Part shown: positions 58,349-64,000 of the stretch, one piece after another
How positions within the stretch are numbered: the stretch's first letter is position 1
Layout of the letters: each line of letters begins with the position of its first letter
DNA from: CAVQFB01 sp963711675
GTDB lineage: Bacteria > Acidobacteriota > Terriglobia > Terriglobales > Acidobacteriaceae
Assembly: GCA_963711675.1 (NCBI GenBank)
Contig: CAVQFB010000001.1
Location: 153,525-217,524 of the forward strand
Reading direction: 5' to 3'
DNA length: 64,000 nucleotides
Notes under the pieces: generated by a model
Told to the model about the DNA's origin: nothing
The model's input: the letters and a program-made list of their open reading frames with translations, nothing else
Database searches by the model: none
Position numbers and translations under genes: made by a program

Positions 58349-60643
58349 CTACTCGCTCGTCCCACGAGCTGAGGCCATTTTCACATGGTGGGAGCCCGCC
58401 TCGTAGCGGGTGATGCCTTTGTAGAGCGCCTCTGCGATTTGCTGGCGATAGGCTGCACTCTTCAAGCTACTCTCGTCATCCGGACTACTTACGAAGGATA
58501 CTTCGGCAAGTATCGCCGGCATCGTCGTGCCGGTGAGCACGACAAAAGACGCTTCGCGGACGCCGCGATTGCGGATCTCGGAGTCCTGCTGCGACAAAGT
58601 TCCGTGAAGCGAATGTTGCACCGCCGCTGCCAACTTGCGTGACTCTTCCACCTTTTCCCGCAGATCAACGGTGGAGAGCTTCAACGCCGGGGCTTTTACG
58701 TTGCCATTCTCACGTTTTTCAATCTCTTCCGAACCCGACGGATTAAAAACGTTGGTGTAGTAGGTTTCCACGCCCCGGGCTGACTTCAGATTGCTGTAGT
58801 TGGCGTGGATCGACACAAAAAGATCGGCTTGCGACTGGTTGGCCAGATCTGCCCTTTGGTCCAGGGGAACATAGTTGTCGCCTTTGCGGGTATAGATGAC
58901 TTCGCACGCCAGGCGGCTTTCCAGGAGTCTGCCCAGCCGTTGCGATATGTCAAACACAAGATCCTTTTCCAGCAGACCCTTGCGGCCGACACTGCCCAGG
59001 TCCCAGCCTCCGTGGCCGGCATCGAGAACGACGCGGAATTTCGGAATGCGGCCCCGCAGCTGCGCATCTTCTCTGCCGCTCGGTGAAGACAAGGCAAGAG
59101 CCTTCTTGGGCTCGCTGATCGGGGGAAACAGTTCGGGCCTCGGCGAAGATTCCGCGTCACCCGCGCCAATGGCTCGTATCTGTACCACCAGGCGGTAGGG
59201 GCTGGGCTCCAGGCTTACTGAGAAGTTGGAACTGCCTTTGGTCTCGAGCACGATCCGTGTGACACCGACCATCAGTTGTGCGACACGTACACGTGCGAGC
59301 AGGGGATCGTCCACTTCGATGACTCTCCCCGGTGAAAGACCGGGAGCCAAGGCAGTGTCGTGCAGATCGAAGTAGATGCGGTCGGGGTCGGTCAGGCGGT
59401 GAGCCTCATACTGTACCTGATCCTGAAGGTCGATCACGACAGTGCTGGCGTTCGTCGAAGACCAATGGCGTACGCCAGTGACACTCGGAAGTACGGCAAG
59501 CTTTTGTGCGTTGATGTCGGCGGGTGTAATTGCAGCCGTTGTTGTCGTGCCCTGAGCCGCGGGTGCAGCACCTTGGGAGGCAGAAGAGTCCGGCGCGGGT
59601 CCAGAAACCAACTCCGATACAGGAGCCAACTTCCCTTGAGATTGAAATGTTGAGGCTGCGGACGACGATTCGCCTGGCGCTTTGGCAACTGTGTTTGTGG
59701 CGCGGCTAATTCTCCACCACACTCCGCCGGCCAGCAGGGCAGCCACCAGCACGACCGCTGCTACAACCCACAACCCTGGTCGGGATGATTCCTGGTCATG
59801 AACTTCGCTGAAGATGGGCGAGGTTTCGCGGAAGAGTGATTCTTCAGTCGCATGTTCGGCGTCCTGATTGGATGGGGGCGCCGCCACAGAAGTCGAGTGC
59901 TCATCCGAAGCTTCCGCAGGGAACCCGCGAACCGTGATCGCTTTTCTGACAACGGCATCCGCTGCCTGAGCCAAGATCGCCTCTTCTTTCGGCTTGAGAG
60001 CGCCGAGGATGAGCTCAGCCAGAAGAGTCAAACTGCGAACGTCGCTGTCGTTGAAGGCGTAGGCGTCGACCGAAAAAACTTCCAGCAGGCCGACCACGCT
60101 GGTCCTGCCGCAAAGCGGAACCGCCAGCATGGAGCGCGCGCCCAGACGCCGGCACACCTGAAGGTTTACGCGAGAATCGATCTCGATGTCGTCGCAACGA
60201 ACCAGCTTGCCGGTACGAAAGCAGGCGCCGGAAAGCCCCGCGTTGGGATCCAGACGGACCCCGGGGTCGGGAGCGATGATCCCAGCCGAGCCGCGGCAAA
60301 CAATTTCGTCCCCTTCCGCCAGCGCAATGGCGACACCGTCCGCGCCGGTGATGGACAAAGCCCGTTCTGCGACCAGCTGCAGCACTTCATCGAGAACGAA
60401 CTGTTCAGCTTCGAGGAGTTCTTTCGAAACGTCGGCAGCGGGGCTCGGCCCTGCGTCGCGGTCGTGCCGCTCTCGAACCTGCGCATGCAAAGACGAGAAG
60501 GCAAGCAGAGCTTGCAACGCGTTACGCCGCGCAATGGCCTCATCTCCGGAAATGACCGGAGAATGCGAGGCCCGAACCCGTGTGGCGTCCGCCGGGTGCA
60601 GTGCCCGCTCGATGTCCGATTTGGTGGTCGGCGCCGAACTCAT
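58349..60643 (-). CDS. GAF-TM-AMIN-amidase: N-acetylmuramoyl-L-alanine amidase with N-terminal GAF domain
   Basis: A 764-residue protein with an unusual order. GAF domain about 84-216, with Cys141, Cys150 and Cys164 in the same layout as the other two GAF proteins. TM helix about 290-310. AMIN domain about 385-490 (VTGVRHWSSTNASTVVIDLQ). Amidase_3 about 537-755 with VVLDAGHGGWDLGS (His544), LLEKDLVFDIS (Glu559), SIHANYSN (His613) and ILAEVSFVSS. The N-terminus should be cytosolic, the AMIN and amidase domains periplasmic. It cleaves the peptide stems of peptidoglycan, and may respond to a cytosolic signal through GAF. Convergent with the S9 gene; its upstream gap holds TTGACA read from 60712-60707. 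Confidence 0.85.
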   Translation of the reverse strand: MSSAPTTKSDIERALHPADATRVRASHSPVISGDEAIARRNALQALLAFSSLHAQVRERHDRDAGPSPAADVSKELLEAEQFVLDEVLQLVAERALSITGADGVAIALAEGDEIVCRGSAGIIAPDPGVRLDPNAGLSGACFRTGKLVRCDDIEIDSRVNLQVCRRLGARSMLAVPLCGRTSVVGLLEVFSVDAYAFNDSDVRSLTLLAELILGALKPKEEAILAQAADAVVRKAITVRGFPAEASDEHSTSVAAPPSNQDAEHATEESLFRETSPIFSEVHDQESSRPGLWVVAAVVLVAALLAGGVWWRISRATNTVAKAPGESSSAASTFQSQGKLAPVSELVSGPAPDSSASQGAAPAAQGTTTTAAITPADINAQKLAVLPSVTGVRHWSSTNASTVVIDLQDQVQYEAHRLTDPDRIYFDLHDTALAPGLSPGRVIEVDDPLLARVRVAQLMVGVTRIVLETKGSSNFSVSLEPSPYRLVVQIRAIGAGDAESSPRPELFPPISEPKKALALSSPSGREDAQLRGRIPKFRVVLDAGHGGWDLGSVGRKGLLEKDLVFDISQRLGRLLESRLACEVIYTRKGDNYVPLDQRADLANQSQADLFVSIHANYSNLKSARGVETYYTNVFNPSGSEEIEKRENGNVKAPALKLSTVDLREKVEESRKLAAAVQHSLHGTLSQQDSEIRNRGVREASFVVLTGTTMPAILAEVSFVSSPDDESSLKSAAYRQQIAEALYKGITRYEAGSHHVKMASARGTSE

Positions 60644-60961
60644 AAAGGTTGCCGGACTAACATGATCCCGGCATATCTAAAAGGTTTTCTCTTAGCGTAA
60701 ATCGACTGTCAATTTGGCGATATAGCACCTTTGGGCAGCCACCATCATGTGGGCCGAAATCGGGAACCTCGCGGTGCTTGTGACCCCTGCCTACCCTTGT
60801 ACTTTCAGGATCTCGCGGACCGCGCGGTCGGTGGCGCGCACGCGGACATGTCCTTTCGTAAGCTTAATCCCTGCAATACTTTTGGCTGTCTCCTAAGCGC
60901 ATTTGCTCCTTTCCAGTATTCGTCATATGCTGGAGACAGTTGTTCTTCCAGGCAGTGGACA
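60644..60961. promoter_or_regulatory. 318-nt divergent region between amidase and small TM-protein genes
   Basis: No convincing gene. A minus-strand TTGACA (60707-60712) is a -35 candidate for the amidase gene, but no good -10 sits at the right distance. On the plus strand an open frame extends back to about 60731, but its residues do not look like a protein and no ribosome site is present. Function unresolved. Confidence 0.35.
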
Positions 60962-61270
60962 TTGAGTGAAGAGAAGAAGAGTTCGCGTTGGATCTGGCCT
61001 TTAAGCCTCATGGCAACGACTGTGGCGGGAGCTGCCGTCGTAGTGCTTCGCGGATGCTGGCACAGGAAGATGAGCTGGCCGGTCCGTTCGCAGGAGTCCT
61101 CCTACCAGGTTTGCCTCAACTGTGGGATCAAGCGATTGTTTGATGAGAAGAATTTCCGCAGTTACGGCCCTTACAGCTACGACCTTGAACGCCTGACTGC
61201 ATGGGAAAGGGCTAAGCGCCTGCGCCAGCGCGAGCTCGAGGACACCCTGGCAGCCCGCTCGGCATCCTAA
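60962..61270 (+). CDS. Small membrane protein with CxxC motif
   Basis: 102 residues from TTG 60962; other in-frame starts (60848, 61010) are possible. One TM helix (about 12-30) is followed by a cytosolic tail with CLNCG, then a basic/charged C-terminus (RAKRLRQRELEDT). A single CxxC could bind metal with a partner. It sits 68 nt before the PilZ protein gene. Not recognised. Confidence 0.45.
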   Translation: MSEEKKSSRWIWPLSLMATTVAGAAVVVLRGCWHRKMSWPVRSQESSYQVCLNCGIKRLFDEKNFRSYGPYSYDLERLTAWERAKRLRQRELEDTLAARSAS

Positions 61271-61338
61271 CGACCGCTCCCCGCCGTGAACCATAACCGT
61301 TAAGGGAGGAGAGCCTGTGTCCAGCTTAAGATTTCCAC

Positions 61339-62163
61339 ATGGATTCGCCGTACGGCCGAGGCACTCCGGCTGAACTGCCAGCTGGCCTTCTCCCGAAAAC
61401 CTCCCAGCGTGGCCGTCCCCGGCACCGGCTGCGCAGCCTGGTGTATGTGGTCCTCGACCAGGGCAATGGTGGAATCATCCGTGATTTGAGCGAAGATGGT
61501 TTGGCCCTGCAGTCCGTGAGCGCGCTGCAACCCCGCCAGCAGGTACACCTGCGCTTCGAATTATTCAATCCCAGAGTTCGAGTGGATGCGGCCGGACAGG
61601 TTATCTGGACTAAACCATCTGGGAATGCCGGTGTACAGCTGACCCAGGTCTCCCCACGAACGCGGCTTCAGCTTAAGGAATGGCTCTTGACCAACCTGCT
61701 GGCAGACGCTTCCAGCAACGCTTTGTCTTCTCCGGTCTTTCGCGACCCTAGTCGCAACGACCATCGGAGCCAGCTCATCCTGGGCGGAGCACCGCGCTCA
61801 GTGATCCCGATCGACTCAACCGAAATTGCGGTGGAGAAGACAAGCCCCCGGGAAGTGCTGCATTTCTCCTGGTGGCCGTCCCCGGTCTCCGCTATTTCAT
61901 TTGCGAGGCTCGTGGATAGGCTGATTGTGCTGACCTCGGTATTGCTGTTCGCGGTGGTGTTTCTGGCCATGACGCATGAGATGCTCTCCTGGCTCGAAAT
62001 GGGGGCGGTTAGTTTGGGAGTCGGAATCCTATTCGGCGTGGTGTATTGGCTTCTCTTCGCTGCGATGGGTGTGTCGACACCGGGTTGGCTGCTGGCAAGG
62101 ATTGCAAGCGAGACTCCCGTTAACGAGATGGCGTCGGAGCAAGAACTGGCGCGATTTCGATAG
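61339..62163 (+). CDS. PilZ-domain protein with RDD-like membrane domain
   Basis: A 274-residue protein. PilZ (about 22-130) has RGRPR (24-28, RxxxR) and DLSEDG (DxSxxG) plus VIWTKPSGNAGVQL, so c-di-GMP binding is plausible. The C-terminal part has two hydrophobic helices (about 203-220 and 228-250) with ISFARLVDRLIVL and STPGWLLARIA, resembling RDD-family membrane domains. It would couple c-di-GMP to the membrane. Convergent with the next PilZ gene. Confidence 0.75.
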   Translation: MDSPYGRGTPAELPAGLLPKTSQRGRPRHRLRSLVYVVLDQGNGGIIRDLSEDGLALQSVSALQPRQQVHLRFELFNPRVRVDAAGQVIWTKPSGNAGVQLTQVSPRTRLQLKEWLLTNLLADASSNALSSPVFRDPSRNDHRSQLILGGAPRSVIPIDSTEIAVEKTSPREVLHFSWWPSPVSAISFARLVDRLIVLTSVLLFAVVFLAMTHEMLSWLEMGAVSLGVGILFGVVYWLLFAAMGVSTPGWLLARIASETPVNEMASEQELARFR

Positions 62164-62191
62164 GGGAGGGAATGCGGCGTAGTTGTGCTGA

Positions 62192-62866
62192 CTAGTTGAT
62201 GAAATATTGCTGTTCCAGCCACAGTTGCAGGCCGCGCTGCAACTTCTGACTCATCTGGCCGAAGCGGATTCCCGCGTGGCCACGCTGATCCGTCCAAGCG
62301 ACTTCGCCCTGCGCTTTCATCGGTTGCTCGTTACCCGGCAACTCGAAGACGATCTGGACCGATCCTCTGATTTCGACGGGCTGCGACAGCCGGATGCCCA
62401 TGCCGCCCTGACTAAGGTTGGTCAGATGAGCCTTCAATTGCTTCTTGCCATATGCCAGCGTGACCGGCAATTCCAGAACCTGCCGGTGATATCTCAACCT
62501 GCCGTCCAGAATCAGATTGCGTGCGGCGGAGAGCGTGCGGACTGCCTGCTCAACCGAGATCGGCTTCTCAAAGGTGAAAGCCGCACACCGCTCAGCCAGT
62601 CCATTTTGTGCTCGGGGTCCGCTGACGATCACCAGAGGCACTGCCGCAGGCCGGCGCGAGTCATGCTGAAGATTTCTCAGGATCGTATCCGCTCCCTTGA
62701 GGTCGCAATCCACGATCAGCGCGTCCACCTTGGACGTTGTGAGTTTTTGCCATGCGCGTTCCGCTTCCGGCACCACATCGACCACCATATGAAGGCCGCC
62801 CAGAATGCATTCCAAAACGCTGACTTCCTGCCAATCGCTGGAGACAACCATGGACGAGAGTGTCAT
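62192..62866 (-). CDS. Receiver-like plus PilZ protein
   Basis: A 224-residue protein. The N-terminal half (about 1-110) has receiver-like features, VDALIVDCDLKGADTIL with the candidate phospho-Asp and FTFEKPIS with the conserved Lys, but the N-terminal acidic pair is weak, so it may not be phosphorylated. The C-terminal PilZ (about 122-220) has NLSQGG (NxSxxG) but no RxxxR, so c-di-GMP binding is doubtful. Same PilZ style as the two genes upstream (VAWTDQRGHAGIRF). Confidence 0.72.
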   Translation of the reverse strand: MTLSSMVVSSDWQEVSVLECILGGLHMVVDVVPEAERAWQKLTTSKVDALIVDCDLKGADTILRNLQHDSRRPAAVPLVIVSGPRAQNGLAERCAAFTFEKPISVEQAVRTLSAARNLILDGRLRYHRQVLELPVTLAYGKKQLKAHLTNLSQGGMGIRLSQPVEIRGSVQIVFELPGNEQPMKAQGEVAWTDQRGHAGIRFGQMSQKLQRGLQLWLEQQYFIN

Positions 62867-62998
62867 GTCGTCACTCTATTCTCCGCGGTAATCCCTCCGT
62901 AGATCACGAAGGTAATGGGGCTTGCGACGGCCACGATATAGGCGGCGTGATCAGCGACAGAAGAGCGGCGCAGGAGGATTCTATATAGACGAAATTGG

Positions 62999-63955
62999 TT
63001 AAGCCTTTGCGGCATGGGTCTGGGTGCGATACCAGGCGATGGTGCGTTTCAGGCCTTCTTCGAACTGCACGACGGGATGGTAGTTCAGACATTTTGCCGC
63101 GCGCGAGATGTCGGCTAGAGAGTGCTTTACATCCCCGGCACGCTCGGGCCCGTACTTCACCTCTCCGGAATACCCGGTAAGGCCCTTCAGGATCTGAAAC
63201 GTCTGGTTCAGGTCGAAGCGAGTGCCGGTGGCGACGTTGAAGACCCGGCCCGCAACCTCTGCCGCCGGCGCCTGGCAGGCCAGCAAATTGGCCGAGACCG
63301 CGTTGTCGATGTAGGTGAAGTCGCGGCTCTGTGTGCCGTCGCCGAAAATCGTCGGCTGCTTTCCGGCCAGCATCTGGGTGATGAATTTCGCCAATACTCC
63401 GGAATAGGGCGACGACGGGTCTTGCCGTGGACCGAAGATATTGAAGTACCTGAGGCACACGGTCTCCAGTCCGTAGCAGCGGTAGAACGAAGTCATGTAG
63501 TACTCGCTGGCCAGTTTGGCCACCGCGTACGGTGAGATGGGATTGGGAACCATCTCCTCACGCTTGGGCAGCGTGGGTGTGTCGCCATACGCCGAAGAAG
63601 ACGCCGCATAAACGACGCGCTTGACCTTGGCATCGCGCGCGGCCACCAGCAGGTTGACGGTGCCATCGACATTGGCGCGATTGCTGCCCAGCGGGTCGAG
63701 CACGGACTTCGGCACCGAGGGAATGGCCGCCTGGTGCAGCACATAGTCTGCGCCCTGGCAGGCGCGCTGCATGGCCTCCAAGTCGAGCAGGTCGGCCTCC
63801 TGAAATGCAATCTTGTCCAGAATGGGGGCGAGGTTCTCGCGCTTGCCGGTGGCGAAATTGTCGATGCCGCGCACCTGCTCGCCTTTTTGCAACAAGGCGT
63901 GCGCCAGCGAAGAGCCGATGAAGCCGGCAATGCCGGTGATCAAATACATGGCCAT
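62999..63955 (-). CDS. UDP-N-acetylhexosamine 4-epimerase-like SDR (WbpP/Gne-like)
   Basis: A 318-residue extended SDR. GIAGFIGSS (8-16) is the nucleotide-binding loop, YAASSSAYG (116-124) holds the catalytic Ser, and SPYAVAK (141-147) gives Tyr143 and Lys147. HQAAIPSVPKSVLDP and RYFNIFGPRQDP match UDP-GlcNAc C4-epimerases of the WbpP/TviC type more than GalE. It should interconvert UDP-GlcNAc and UDP-GalNAc (or the uronic acids), feeding the dehydrogenase at 0.9-2.3 kb. ATG 63955 is preferred; 63949 is possible. The remaining 45 nt to the window end hold no gene. Confidence 0.87.
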   Translation of the reverse strand: MAMYLITGIAGFIGSSLAHALLQKGEQVRGIDNFATGKRENLAPILDKIAFQEADLLDLEAMQRACQGADYVLHQAAIPSVPKSVLDPLGSNRANVDGTVNLLVAARDAKVKRVVYAASSSAYGDTPTLPKREEMVPNPISPYAVAKLASEYYMTSFYRCYGLETVCLRYFNIFGPRQDPSSPYSGVLAKFITQMLAGKQPTIFGDGTQSRDFTYIDNAVSANLLACQAPAAEVAGRVFNVATGTRFDLNQTFQILKGLTGYSGEVKYGPERAGDVKHSLADISRAAKCLNYHPVVQFEEGLKRTIAWYRTQTHAAKA

Positions 63956-64000
63956 AAGGCCTCATCATATCGAATCGGAAGGCGGGGTGACCCAGCCGCG

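Noticed and set aside
60731..60961. Longer version of the small membrane protein starting near 60731
   Set aside because: The added residues look like translated non-coding DNA and no ribosome site is present.
1..64000. Mobile elements, CRISPR arrays, tRNA or rRNA genes
   Set aside because: No transposase or integrase reading frames, no regularly spaced repeats and no tRNA/rRNA-like stretches were seen on reading through the window.

Overview
The window is about 64 kb of moderately GC-rich bacterial DNA (by eye). It most resembles an acidobacterium of the Terriglobia type. That inference rests on three proteins with the same cysteine-rich GAF domain, several PilZ proteins, a Flp-type pilin, DUF885 and S9 peptidases, and a Wzx/Wzy exopolysaccharide (EPS) locus with a tyrosine-rich BY-kinase. 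There is no rRNA, tRNA, CRISPR array or recognisable mobile element, so the taxonomy is not proved.

Layout. 1-0.9 kb: the 3' end of a LuxR-type regulator, a Flp pilin, and a non-coding stretch that can fold into a structured RNA. 0.9-8.9 kb: EPS assembly genes, namely a UDP-HexNAc 6-dehydrogenase, a YdcF protein, a FecR-domain protein, a Wzy/WaaL-like membrane protein, a TPR/jelly-roll protein and a Wzc-type tyrosine kinase. 9.3-17.4 kb: a pseudaminic-acid-type nonulosonate pathway (pseB, pseC, a GNAT, a Gfo/Idh oxidoreductase, a cytidylyltransferase-aminotransferase fusion, pseG, pseI). 17.4-29.5 kb: polymer tailoring and export (deacetylases, FemAB/CelD-type acyltransferases, an unassigned GT-B-like protein, a Wzx flippase, a 66-residue ribbon-helix-helix-like protein, a sulfatase-fold enzyme, a GT39 protein). 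29.6-35.6 kb: four GT4 glycosyltransferases and a second Wzy-like protein. 35.6-38.1 kb: two GT-C membrane proteins on the minus strand. 38.3-46.3 kb: an AsnB-like amidotransferase, a GT2, a carbamoyltransferase, an orphan propeller-like protein, a glucuronyl C5-epimerase and a GT4. 46.3-49.2 kb: a Wza-type export protein and a WecA-type initiating transferase. 49.4-64 kb: GAF/PilZ signalling proteins, AmrS, a lipoprotein, two peptidases, a GAF-TM-AMIN-amidase, more PilZ proteins and a UDP-HexNAc 4-epimerase.

How it fits together. The WecA-like protein would start the glycan on undecaprenyl phosphate. The GTs would assemble a repeat containing uronic acids (dehydrogenase plus epimerase, possibly amidated, carbamoylated and C5-epimerised) and a nonulosonic acid. 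Wzx would flip it, a Wzy protein would polymerise it, and the BY-kinase with the Wza-type protein would control length and export it. Ten 4-nt start/stop overlaps suggest long, translationally coupled operons. The least ordinary parts are the fused CMP-transferase/aminotransferase next to a sugar oxidoreductase inside a Pse pathway, the heparan-type C5-epimerase module, and a peptidoglycan amidase carrying a cytoplasmic GAF sensor.
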